A DNA stretch of 64,000 nucleotides from a virus: positions 1 to 64,000 of the IMG/VR virus record IMGVR_UViG_3300032307_000646, one strand, 5' to 3'. Every line of letters starts with the position of its first letter. The stretch's first letter is position 1. Both the position numbers and the translations under genes were made by a program. The notes under the pieces are model-generated. The model was given only the letters and a program-made list of their open reading frames with translations, made no database searches and was not told the DNA's origin. This document shows positions 22,196 through 28,158 of this stretch, piece after piece.

Positions 22196-22560
22196 AAAAA
22201 TATATTGTATCCTTATTAATGTTAATGGGGTTGAATGCTTTTGCCCAATCACCTAAACTGAAAATAGTATTGTATCCAAACACCGACCTTGAATACGAGT
22301 ACGCGGTGAAGTTAATGAATGATACTACATTCAGCAAGGACTTTTGTTTTGATATTGTTCGTAAACATAAAGACCCATCGTTCCCAGCGCAATACGGAGT
22401 TGTTAAAGTTGATTTCGTTTCTTGTGAGGGTGATATCATGGTTGCCAGTTGTCAAGCGAATACAATGCCCAATAAGAAAGAATTAACATTGTATGCAAAT
22501 ATGTCCTTGACAATTGCCGATGATCCGAAATTAAGAAAAACTACAAAAATATTGTATTAA
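22192..22560 (+). CDS. Exported 122-aa protein
   Basis: Signal peptide MKKYIVSLLMLMGLNAFA with cleavage near AFAQ, then a soluble, beta-rich mature part with two Cys (DFVSCEGDIMVASCQANT). Presumably periplasmic. Co-translated with the coiled-coil gene. No family recognised. Confidence 0.7.
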   Translation: MKKYIVSLLMLMGLNAFAQSPKLKIVLYPNTDLEYEYAVKLMNDTTFSKDFCFDIVRKHKDPSFPAQYGVVKVDFVSCEGDIMVASCQANTMPNKKELTLYANMSLTIADDPKLRKTTKILY

Positions 22561-22563
22561 AAA

Positions 22564-22595
22564 TTTGGTCGGTAAAGTTTTTTATAGTATATTTG
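22564..22595 (+). promoter_or_regulatory. Host-type promoter
   Basis: TTTGGTCGGTAA at 22564, -7 TATATTTG at 22588-22595. Confidence 0.85.
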
Positions 22596-22622
22596 AATTA
22601 TAAATCAATTAAACAATATACT

Positions 22623-22931
22623 ATGGCAAGCGACAAAATCACAGACGCACTTGGAATCAAAGAGGAATGGTGGGATAACAAGGTTGACTCGGTTAAGAAA
22701 ACTTGGAACAACCACAACGCTATTTCCGATGTTATTCTAACTGAAGCAGAGAACGAGAGAACCGAATCTTTCGGAGATACGGGAATCAAAGTTTCGGAGT
22801 ACGAGATTAAGTTGGTCACTATTGGATACATTATCGGTATGGCTAAATCAATTTCGGAAGAACAATCAGCACCCGAAGCAGAGTTCATAAAGTTTCTTAT
22901 TGAAATGGCAAAAAAGAAAGGGGGAAAATAA
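22623..22931 (+). CDS. Hypothetical 102-aa protein
   Basis: Helical acidic protein with EEWWDNKVDSVKKTWNNH and a hydrophobic YEIKLVTIGYIIGMAKS segment too short to be a sure membrane span. Start set at MASDKITD, after the promoter. The terminator hairpin overlaps its stop. Confidence 0.7.
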   Translation: MASDKITDALGIKEEWWDNKVDSVKKTWNNHNAISDVILTEAENERTESFGDTGIKVSEYEIKLVTIGYIIGMAKSISEEQSAPEAEFIKFLIEMAKKKGGK

Positions 22932-22942
22932 CCCCCTTTTTA
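22918..22942 (+). terminator. Terminator overlapping a stop codon
   Basis: GGGGG, loop AAAATAA, CCCCC, five T; the loop contains the stop of the gene ending at 22931. Confidence 0.75.
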
Positions 22943-22974
22943 TTTGGTCAGTAAATTTTTTTATATTATCTTTG
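22943..22974 (+). promoter_or_regulatory. Host-type promoter
   Basis: TTTGGTCAGTAA at 22943, -7 TATCTTTG at 22967-22974; 4 nt before the next ATG. Confidence 0.85.
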
Positions 22975-22978
22975 GGGT

Positions 22979-23176
22979 ATGGAAACAATTAAAAGTTTAG
23001 CCCTTATCATCGCAGCGGTTTTAATGGGCGCGTTTGCTTTCAGAGTTGCAAACAATTGGGATATACCAGTAGACAATCAAATCGCAATGGCTTTGTTCGG
23101 TTGCTTCTTTTATACCATTGCTTTTATTATAGCAGTTATTGATATTAAAAATTATTTGAAGAAAGTTGTAAAATAA
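22979..23176 (+). CDS. Two-span 65-aa membrane protein
   Basis: Two hydrophobic spans (about 5-23 and 36-56) joined by a short polar loop, with a basic C-terminus NYLKKVVK. A small inner-membrane protein of unknown role. Near-leaderless unit. Confidence 0.7.
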   Translation: METIKSLALIIAAVLMGAFAFRVANNWDIPVDNQIAMALFGCFFYTIAFIIAVIDIKNYLKKVVK

Positions 23177-23208
23177 TTTGGTCAGTAACTTTTTTACACT
23201 TATATTTG
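23177..23208 (+). promoter_or_regulatory. Host-type promoter
   Basis: TTTGGTCAGTAA at 23177, -7 TATATTTG at 23201-23208. Confidence 0.85.
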
Positions 23209-23234
23209 TATCATAAATCAATTAAACAAATAAT

Positions 23235-23543
23235 ATGAAAAAAGTAGTTTTAATTTTAGCAATGTTCTTAATCGGTGGAGTAGCAATGGCACAAACAACC
23301 ACAAACGAAGAACCGAAGAAAGAAACCAAAGCACCGAAGTTGCCTGACGGAATCGAAAAGGGTTTATCTATTACCTACAATGAAATCGGAGAGTTGATAT
23401 TCGTTACCAAGAAGAAATCAATCTATTCAGACATTGAAGAGATTAAAAAGTACATTGGTGCAAACTATCGAATCTACAACGCATCAGCACCCGAAATTCA
23501 ACACGAGGGTAAGAAGTGGGTACTTACCTTTAAGAAAAAATAA
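23235..23543 (+). CDS. Exported 102-aa protein
   Basis: Signal peptide MKKVVLILAMFLIGGVAMAQ, cleaved near AMAQ, then a Lys/Pro/Glu-rich linker and a beta-like domain (LSITYNEIGELIFVTKK). Presumably periplasmic or surface. No family recognised. Confidence 0.7.
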   Translation: MKKVVLILAMFLIGGVAMAQTTTNEEPKKETKAPKLPDGIEKGLSITYNEIGELIFVTKKKSIYSDIEEIKKYIGANYRIYNASAPEIQHEGKKWVLTFKKK

Positions 23544-23564
23544 TTCTTGTTTAATTAGTTGTGA

Positions 23565-23596
23565 AGTGGGGAGCGAAAGTTCCCCATTTTTTTTTG
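23565..23596 (+). terminator. Terminator
   Basis: GTGGGGAGC, loop GAAA, GTTCCCCA-type stem, nine T. Confidence 0.85.
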
Positions 23597-23603
23597 AATA
23601 AAT

Positions 23604-23646
23604 CGATCAATTTATTTGCACAATAAAGTTTTTTATATTATCTTTG
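23604..23646 (+). promoter_or_regulatory. Host-type promoter with upstream CGATCAA box
   Basis: TTTGCACAATAA at 23615, -7 TATCTTTG at 23639-23646; CGATCAA at 23604, 11 nt before. Confidence 0.85.
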
Positions 23647-23665
23647 ATATAACAAATTAAACAAG

Positions 23666-24091
23666 ATGAAAAAGTTATTCCATTACATTATTATATTTTT
23701 AGTTATCTATTGGTGTTTTAATAACATTAAGGGGTGTAGTGTACCAGAAGTGGCGAAAGTCCCGCAAATCGAAGAACAAGAGCATTTTTGCGGGGATTGT
23801 ACCGAACCAATAGAAGAGGTTCCACAAGAGCAGTTGGATAGCACAAACGCGAATCTTTGTTACCGACAATTAAAGAGTTCAATAATAAGAAACGAAGCCA
23901 AAGGAAATACATTTGTTGAGTTAAGAAAAGAGATAGATGTTCAGTCCCCAAGGAGTATTGTTGTTACAATATATTACACTATTGTTAATGATAAGAGTGA
24001 GAGGGTGAGCAGAAAATGTGTTGGCGTACATAAATTCAATGGTGAGGGTGAGATGAGTATTGTTGATATAAAGGATGAAAGAATTTTGTAA
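23666..24091 (+). CDS. Exported or membrane-anchored 141-aa protein
   Basis: N-terminal hydrophobic segment (MKKLFHYIIIFLVIYWCF) followed by a Cys-containing acidic region (HFCGDCTEPIEEVPQEQ) and a beta-rich C-terminal half (PRSIVVTIYYTIVNDKSE). Probably a signal anchor. No family recognised. Confidence 0.7.
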   Translation: MKKLFHYIIIFLVIYWCFNNIKGCSVPEVAKVPQIEEQEHFCGDCTEPIEEVPQEQLDSTNANLCYRQLKSSIIRNEAKGNTFVELRKEIDVQSPRSIVVTIYYTIVNDKSERVSRKCVGVHKFNGEGEMSIVDIKDERIL

Positions 24092-24095
24092 AAAA

Positions 24096-24127
24096 CTTGC
24101 ACAGTAATTTTTTATATATTATATTTG
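24096..24127 (+). promoter_or_regulatory. Host-type promoter
   Basis: CTTGCACAGTAA at 24096, -7 TATATTTG at 24120-24127. Confidence 0.85.
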
Positions 24128-24146
24128 TATCATAAATCAATTAAAC

Positions 24147-24362
24147 ATGAAAAGAGAATTTAAAGTTATCCCGTTTATCCTATCAGTATTAGGGTTGGTT
24201 GCAGTAGGTCTTTGTTTGGGTTCATTGTATGAAGTTGGACCAACAACCGAAGTTTTGGTTGGGGTTGTGTTTGGGTTCATCGCCTTTACATTCATTCTAT
24301 TATTATCAGTTGGGTTCCCCTTAACAAAAGAGGAAAGAAAAGAAACTGAAATAAAGTGGTAA
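24147..24362 (+). CDS. Two-span 71-aa membrane protein
   Basis: Two hydrophobic spans (about 8-27 and 36-57) and a charged tail (TKEERKETEIKW). Small inner-membrane protein, unassigned. Confidence 0.7.
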   Translation: MKREFKVIPFILSVLGLVAVGLCLGSLYEVGPTTEVLVGVVFGFIAFTFILLLSVGFPLTKEERKETEIKW

Positions 24363-24367
24363 AAAAG

Positions 24368-24399
24368 TTTGATTGGTAAAGTTTTTTATAGTATCTTTG
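24368..24399 (+). promoter_or_regulatory. Host-type promoter
   Basis: TTTGATTGGTAA at 24368, -7 TATCTTTG at 24392-24399. Confidence 0.85.
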
Positions 24400-24424
24400 A
24401 TATAACAAATTAAACAAAGGTATT

Positions 24425-24601
24425 ATGAAAAACTTTCCCAACATTCTAATGGTGATACTAGTATTAGTTATAGGTGTCATATTGGTTAATCTTATCATTG
24501 AGTTCGGTCTTTGGTTGTTATTACTTATATTCGTTTATCCAATACACGTTCTTATTGTTTTAGTTATTTTAATGTTTATTTTAAATAAACTTGCACAATA
24601 A
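24425..24601 (+). CDS. Highly hydrophobic 58-aa membrane protein
   Basis: Starts MKNFPNILMVILVLVIGVIL and is hydrophobic along nearly its whole length (probably two spans). It ends LNKLAQ, and those last codons are the -33 region of the next promoter (CTTGCACAATAA at 24590), so coding and promoter sequence are fused. No family recognised. Confidence 0.7.
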   Translation: MKNFPNILMVILVLVIGVILVNLIIEFGLWLLLLIFVYPIHVLIVLVILMFILNKLAQ

Positions 24602-24621
24602 AGTTTTTTTCATTATCTTTG
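24590..24621 (+). promoter_or_regulatory. Host-type promoter inside a coding end
   Basis: CTTGCACAATAA at 24590 includes the upstream TAA stop; -7 TATCTTTG at 24614-24621. Confidence 0.85.
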
Positions 24622-24645
24622 ATATAACAAATTAAACAAATAAGT

Positions 24646-24891
24646 ATGGCAACGAAATTATGGAAGTCCGAGTATCATTCAGGTGGCTCAATTAGAGTAA
24701 CAACCGATGAAAAGAAAAAGAAAGTAACCTTTTTAGTAAGCGACCACGAGTATTCATTTGATACAAGTGATAGTCGAGCAGAAACGAAGATAGACGCGTT
24801 CTTATTTGAGGTAACAAGTTCTTACTACGCCGATGAAATAATGAAGTGGGTAAAGAGCAAGATAAACATTGAAACCCCAAGTTTTTGGTAA
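24646..24891 (+). CDS. Hypothetical 81-aa protein
   Basis: Beta-rich start (LWKSEYHSGGSIRVTTDEKK), helical end (ADEIMKWVKSKINIE). No family recognised. Confidence 0.7.
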   Translation: MATKLWKSEYHSGGSIRVTTDEKKKKVTFLVSDHEYSFDTSDSRAETKIDAFLFEVTSSYYADEIMKWVKSKINIETPSFW

Positions 24892-24908
24892 AGAGGTTTA
24901 ATTGTGAG

Positions 24909-24939
24909 AATCGGGGGCGGAAACGTCCCCTTTTTTTAT
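24909..24939 (+). terminator. Terminator
   Basis: GGGGGCG, loop GAAA, CGTCCCC, seven T. Confidence 0.85.
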
Positions 24940-24949
24940 TTAAAAAAAT

Positions 24950-24992
24950 CGATCGAAATACTTGCACAATAAACTTTTTTACATTATCTTTG
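24950..24992 (+). promoter_or_regulatory. Host-type promoter with upstream CGATCGAA box
   Basis: CTTGCACAATAA at 24961, -7 TATCTTTG at 24985-24992; CGATCGAA at 24950, 11 nt before. Confidence 0.85.
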
Positions 24993-25016
24993 ATATACAA
25001 TTAAACACAAAGGGTT

Positions 25017-25232
25017 ATGTATAAAATCATTCAAGCAAAATTTTCAAGCAAGTGTGCCAAGAGTGGCAAACGAATCAAGAAAGGTGATACAATCTTATAT
25101 GATATCTATAAGAAGTTAGCCTACATTCCTGGCAACGAGCCAAAGGATTATACTTACCAAGACGATGGTAAAATGGTACAGGCACAGGAGAACGCGTACT
25201 TTGATAATTTTTGTCGAGAAAATAATATATAA
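25017..25232 (+). CDS. Hypothetical 71-aa protein, degenerate zinc-finger-like
   Basis: The segment KFSSKCAKSGKRIKKGDTIL resembles the CxxCGxxIxxGD loop found in small zinc-finger-like phage proteins, but the second Cys is Ser here, so metal binding may be lost. Ends FDNFCRENNI. Confidence 0.65.
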   Translation: MYKIIQAKFSSKCAKSGKRIKKGDTILYDIYKKLAYIPGNEPKDYTYQDDGKMVQAQENAYFDNFCRENNI

Positions 25233-25236
25233 AAAA

Positions 25237-25268
25237 CTTGCACAATAAAAAATAATATATTATCTTTA
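25237..25268 (+). promoter_or_regulatory. Host-type promoter, variant spacer
   Basis: CTTGCACAATAA at 25237, -7 TATCTTTA at 25261-25268; spacer is A-rich, without the T-run. Confidence 0.75.
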
Positions 25269-25287
25269 ACATATCAAATTAAACGAG

Positions 25288-25485
25288 ATGAAAAAGTTAG
25301 TATTATTATTAGTGATAGCGACCACAACATTAGAAGTGAGTGCAAGTGTTGACCAATTCAACAAAGGTAACGACCCAGGTTTCAATTACAAAAAACATTA
25401 TAGAAAGGTTAAAAGAACAAAGTTTCTTAATCGTGTCTTTAATTTAAACAATTGTAGACAATACCGAAGAAACGGATATCTTTAA
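25288..25485 (+). CDS. Tiny exported basic protein
   Basis: A 65-aa protein: signal peptide MKKLVLLLVIATTTLEVSAS, then a strongly basic mature peptide (KKHYRKVKRTKFLNRVF) with one Cys. First of four neighbouring genes of this design. Function unknown. Confidence 0.7.
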   Translation: MKKLVLLLVIATTTLEVSASVDQFNKGNDPGFNYKKHYRKVKRTKFLNRVFNLNNCRQYRRNGYL

Positions 25486-25502
25486 AAAAAAGTTGTAAAA
25501 AA

Positions 25503-25534
25503 CTTGCACAATAAAATTATTTATATTACTTTTA
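25503..25534 (+). promoter_or_regulatory. Host-type promoter, weaker -7
   Basis: CTTGCACAATAA at 25503, -7 TACTTTTA at 25527-25534. Confidence 0.75.
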
Positions 25535-25561
25535 CTCTATAACCAATTAAACAAAAGCAAA

Positions 25562-25753
25562 ATGAAAAAGTTAGTATTATTATCAGCAGCAGTTTTAGTA
25601 GCAGTAGGAACAAGTTTTGCCAACGATGGCGGTAAACTTAAAAGACACAAAAAGAGAGTTAGATACCACCAATGCGATGCGTACAAAACACACTACGCAC
25701 CAATCAAACCCGAGAGACACCGCGGTCATGGTTCATGCGATGCGTATAACTAA
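25562..25753 (+). CDS. Tiny exported basic His/Lys-rich protein
   Basis: A 63-aa protein: signal peptide MKKLVLLSAAVLVAVGTSFA, mature part rich in Lys, Arg and His (GGKLKRHKKRVRYHQCDAYK) with a CDAY motif repeated near the end (SCDAYN). Possibly metal-binding or envelope-associating; unassigned. Confidence 0.7.
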   Translation: MKKLVLLSAAVLVAVGTSFANDGGKLKRHKKRVRYHQCDAYKTHYAPIKPERHRGHGSCDAYN

Positions 25754-25768
25754 AAAGAATTAAAAGAG

Positions 25769-25798
25769 AGGGGACAAAAAAAGTCCCCTTTTTTTTTG
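25769..25798 (+). terminator. Terminator
   Basis: GGGGAC, A-rich loop, GTCCCC, nine T. Confidence 0.85.
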
Positions 25799-25805
25799 TG
25801 ATAAA

Positions 25806-25837
25806 CTTGCACAATAAATTTTTTTATATTATCTTTG
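25806..25837 (+). promoter_or_regulatory. Host-type promoter
   Basis: CTTGCACAATAA at 25806, -7 TATCTTTG at 25830-25837. Confidence 0.85.
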
Positions 25838-25847
25838 ATATACAATT

Positions 25848-25970
25848 ATGAAAAAGATATTATTATTAATCGGAATCGTGGCAGTGCTTATGGCATCTTG
25901 CGGAAGTGTTAACCATTCTTGCAGTAAAAGAAGTAAAAACTATTGGCACAACCAACACGCAAATTTTTAA
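25848..25970 (+). CDS. 40-aa lipoprotein
   Basis: MKKILLLIGIVAVLMASC gives a lipobox MASC (Cys 18). The mature peptide is only 23 residues and basic (SCSKRSKNYWHNQHANF). Third of the tiny exported proteins; the shortest gene in the array. Confidence 0.7.
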   Translation: MKKILLLIGIVAVLMASCGSVNHSCSKRSKNYWHNQHANF

Positions 25971-25988
25971 AAAAAAGTTTACAAAAAA

Positions 25989-26020
25989 CTTGCACAATAA
26001 AAAATAATATAGTACATTTA
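25989..26020 (+). promoter_or_regulatory. Host-type promoter, variant
   Basis: CTTGCACAATAA at 25989, -7 TACATTTA at 26013-26020; A-rich spacer. Confidence 0.75.
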
Positions 26021-26044
26021 CATTATACAATTAAACAAAGAGTT

Positions 26045-26227
26045 ATGAAAAAGTTAGTTTATTTATTAGTAGTTGTTTTCGCAGTGTCATTAACAACAAC
26101 AAGTTGTGCAACAAGCAAAGGATGTGGTTACACCAAAGCAGTAAAGTTTAACAAGAAACAAAGCAAGAAAGCACACAGATACCACAAACGCAGTAGCAGA
26201 GGTAACGGAGTTTTCTTAAACTTCTAA
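26045..26227 (+). CDS. 60-aa basic lipoprotein
   Basis: MKKLVYLLVVVFAVSLTTTSC gives a lipobox ending TSC (Cys 21). Mature part is Lys/His/Arg-rich (NKKQSKKAHRYHKRSSRGNG). Start placed after the promoter; the longer frame upstream runs through it. Fourth member of the tiny exported set. Confidence 0.7.
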   Translation: MKKLVYLLVVVFAVSLTTTSCATSKGCGYTKAVKFNKKQSKKAHRYHKRSSRGNGVFLNF

Positions 26228-26247
26228 CAAAGGGAATCAATCAACAA

Positions 26248-26275
26248 GAGAGGGGGCGAAAGTCCCCTTTTTTTA
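26248..26275 (+). terminator. Terminator
   Basis: AGGGGGC, loop GAAA, GTCCCCTT, seven T. Confidence 0.85.
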
Positions 26276-26287
26276 TTTTAATAATTT

Positions 26288-26330
26288 CGATCAAATTATT
26301 TGGCGGATAAAGTTTTTTATATTACCTTTG
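26288..26330 (+). promoter_or_regulatory. Host-type promoter with upstream CGATCAA box
   Basis: TTTGGCGGATAA at 26299, -7 TACCTTTG at 26323-26330; CGATCAA at 26288, 11 nt before. Confidence 0.85.
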
Positions 26331-26355
26331 AAGTACACAATTAAACAAATAAGAT

Positions 26356-26625
26356 ATGACACAATTTGAACAAGCAATCGAACAAGTGAGACAAGGTACA
26401 TTAAAAGCACCATCAGTTTCCATGGGTAACCAATCAATTAATTATTTCAGTTACCAATTATCAGTACACCACTTTAACCTTAAAATTATGGCTAGTGGAA
26501 TGAAGTTTAAAGGTATTACTTTTACTCAGATTAAAAAGTATTACGGACTCAAAGGAAAGAGCGCGAAAGATTGCTTACCACAATTTGAGCAGATTATGAA
26601 CGACTACAAACAAGGGGTGCTTTAA
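26356..26625 (+). CDS. Hypothetical 89-aa protein
   Basis: Contains FEQAIEQVRQGTLKAPSVSM and a basic KFKGITFTQIKKYYGLKGKS segment that could bind nucleic acid. No family recognised. The terminator stem begins within its last codons. Confidence 0.7.
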   Translation: MTQFEQAIEQVRQGTLKAPSVSMGNQSINYFSYQLSVHHFNLKIMASGMKFKGITFTQIKKYYGLKGKSAKDCLPQFEQIMNDYKQGVL

Positions 26626-26640
26626 GCACCCTTTTTTATT
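26617..26640 (+). terminator. Terminator overlapping a stop codon
   Basis: GGGTGC, loop TTTA, GCACCC, six T; the stop TAA lies in the loop. Confidence 0.85.
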
Positions 26641-26673
26641 ATATAAAATAATTTAAAAATAATCTATAATAAA

Positions 26674-26705
26674 TTTGGTGGGGAAAGTTTTTTATATTAC
26701 CTTTG
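26674..26705 (+). promoter_or_regulatory. Host-type promoter without an adjacent gene
   Basis: TTTGGTGGGGAA at 26674, -7 TACCTTTG at 26698-26705; no start codon follows for nearly 200 nt. Confidence 0.8.
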
Positions 26706-26708
26706 AAT

Positions 26709-26800
26709 TGTCGTTAGGGAACAACGAAGGGCGGGGGTAAAACCACGAAGTAAATCAGAGGTAACTTGCCCTATATTTTTTTGTTTAACTTTTGCCCCTA
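26709..26800 (+). ncRNA. Candidate small RNA or regulatory leader
   Basis: The transcript from the promoter at 26674 has no plausible ORF. AGGGC (26728) can pair with GCCCT (26768) just before a T-run at 26776-26782, giving a terminator-like hairpin. Alternatively GGGGTAAAA (26734) can pair with TTTTGCCCC (26790), a mutually exclusive fold. Both a small RNA and an attenuating leader fit. Confidence 0.5.
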
Positions 26801-26839
26801 AACATTAAACAAAAAAAAATAAAAAAAACTTTACTCAGA

Positions 26840-26870
26840 ATTTGGTGGGAAAGAAAAAAACACTATCTTT
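26840..26870 (+). promoter_or_regulatory. Host-type promoter
   Basis: TTTGGTGGGAAA at 26840, -7 TATCTTTG at 26863-26870; drives the gene at 26901. Confidence 0.8.
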
Positions 26871-26900
26871 GTATTGTTAAACAATTAAACAATTAAACAA

Positions 26901-27548
26901 ATGGAAAATTTAAGCAACAAACAAGAAGTGATTTTAGCAATCCTAAACACTTACACTAACTTGTCAGTAGAACAAGTAGAAAACCTAATCAAAGCAACCA
27001 ACGGCATTGGTGGGGTATCTTTCGTATCGGTTAACGGCTATTCAAGTGATAAGTCAAGCAATACCGAAGTAGCAAATCAAGTAGTTAACATTGGTGCAAG
27101 TTACGGCAATATGTTAACAAAGGATAGCGACATTTACGCTAACTTTGATGTTGCAAGTGTTGATGTAGATAAGTTTAACTACGAAACTATTGATACAAAC
27201 GGCTTGACATTGGAACAATTCAAACAAGCAGTTAAGGAAGCGTTACCAACGGCATTGGAAGAACTTAACCAACCGAAAGCGAAAAAAGATACAAGCAACG
27301 ATGTTTGGTTAAACAAAGCGTTAGTGTTTAACTTTAATACTATGCGTTTGGGTATCTTTGGGCAAAGCGTTAACAAGGTAGTGGAAACGAAAGGTACTTT
27401 TAAGGTGGTTAAGTCAGCACCCAAAACAATCGCAAAGCGTTTGATTGAGAAACAAGCAAAGGGCAAAGCACAAACCCTACGCCGTTTCGCATTGGATAAC
27501 TTAATCGGAAGTGTTAAGGTATCGGGCGAAGTAGTGGAAATCGGATAA
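26901..27548 (+). CDS. Hypothetical 215-aa protein
   Basis: Last gene of the rightward array. The N-terminal half is polar (INGYSSDK-like VNGYSSDKSSNTEVANQ), the C-terminal third is basic (KRLIEKQAKGKAQTLRRFAL), suggesting nucleic-acid contact. No family recognised. Leader rich in AAACAATT repeats; GAAA-loop terminator downstream. Confidence 0.75.
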   Translation: MENLSNKQEVILAILNTYTNLSVEQVENLIKATNGIGGVSFVSVNGYSSDKSSNTEVANQVVNIGASYGNMLTKDSDIYANFDVASVDVDKFNYETIDTNGLTLEQFKQAVKEALPTALEELNQPKAKKDTSNDVWLNKALVFNFNTMRLGIFGQSVNKVVETKGTFKVVKSAPKTIAKRLIEKQAKGKAQTLRRFALDNLIGSVKVSGEVVEIG

Positions 27549-27561
27549 CCTACAACGAAGA

Positions 27562-27592
27562 TAGGAAAGGGGCGAAAGCCCCTTTTTTTTGC
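27562..27592 (+). terminator. Terminator
   Basis: GGGGC, loop GAAA, GCCCC, eight T; closes the rightward array. Confidence 0.9.
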
Positions 27593-27748
27593 CCTATACG
27601 GCATTATCTTATATAAGTGGTATATTGTTATAGGTGGATAGGTTACAACGCGTTAAAACGGCTTAAAATGATTATGTTAATATGTGGATAACTATATTTG
27701 GTCAGTAAATCTATATAGTGCTATTTGGTCACCAAAGGGGTATAAAGA

Positions 27749-27792
27749 CCCCCCCCCTCACCATTAGCCCCCCATATACCCCCCCTCTCCCC
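27749..27792 (-). promoter_or_regulatory. G-quadruplex motif
   Basis: The plus strand has C-runs of 9, 6, 7 and 4 at 27749, 27768, 27779 and 27789; on the minus strand these are four G-runs with loops of 3, 5 and 10 nt, which meets the usual G4 pattern. Confidence 0.6.
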
Positions 27793-27969
27793 GTCAAATG
27801 AGGGGCTCAAATATCTATGTGAACTTTTTCCAAAAAAAAATTTCCAGGTATTTTTTTCCAAAATTTCGGACCCCCTATGTCGAGGGTGTGATCCGTCTGG
27901 AAAACATGACCCCCTTTTTATTTCAAAACCATTTTTCAAAAAAATTTCTGGGGAATTTTTTATTCCAGA

Positions 27970-28068
27970 ATATCGGCTTTTTAAACGATATCTTAAATTA
28001 TCGGCTATTTGCACGATATTGTTTACAGTAAACTCTAAACTGTAAACATATAAGGCCACAACCTTATA
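27970..28068. repeat. Cluster of inverted repeats
   Basis: ATATCG/CGATAT at 27970-27991; TATCG/CGATA at 27999-28018 (the two share TATCGGCT as a 28-bp-spaced direct repeat); GTTTACAGT/ACTGTAAAC at 28021-28047; TATAAGG/CCTTATA at 28049-28068. Confidence 0.7.
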
Positions 28069-28103
28069 ATGGGTGATTATTAGACTACAACCTTATACCA
28101 AAT

Positions 28104-28129
28104 AAAAAACCCCCTTATTTCTAAGAGGG
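28104..28129 (-). terminator. Terminator
   Basis: CCCTCTTA, loop GAAA, TAAGGGGG on the minus strand, then six T; follows the gene ending at 28159. Confidence 0.8.
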
Positions 28130-28158
28130 CTACATGCTCTGCCTACATGTTACGATCT

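Larger units (their letters stand above)
27593..28158. other. Non-coding boundary region
   Basis: About 560 bases with no credible gene. It holds C-tracts at 27749-27792, TTTTCCA-rich DNA at 27820-27870, and four inverted repeats between 27970 and 28068. It separates the rightward early array from the leftward virion-region gene, a place where phages often keep an origin or control region. Confidence 0.6.

Noticed and set aside
27697-27727. A further host-type promoter (TTTGGTCAGTAA)
   Set aside because: The -33 half is perfect but the expected -7 position reads CTATTTGG without TAnnTTTG; probably a decayed copy.
27721-28059. 112-codon minus-strand frame
   Set aside because: It runs through the G/C-run tract and all the inverted repeats, which accounts for its odd composition; no start signal.
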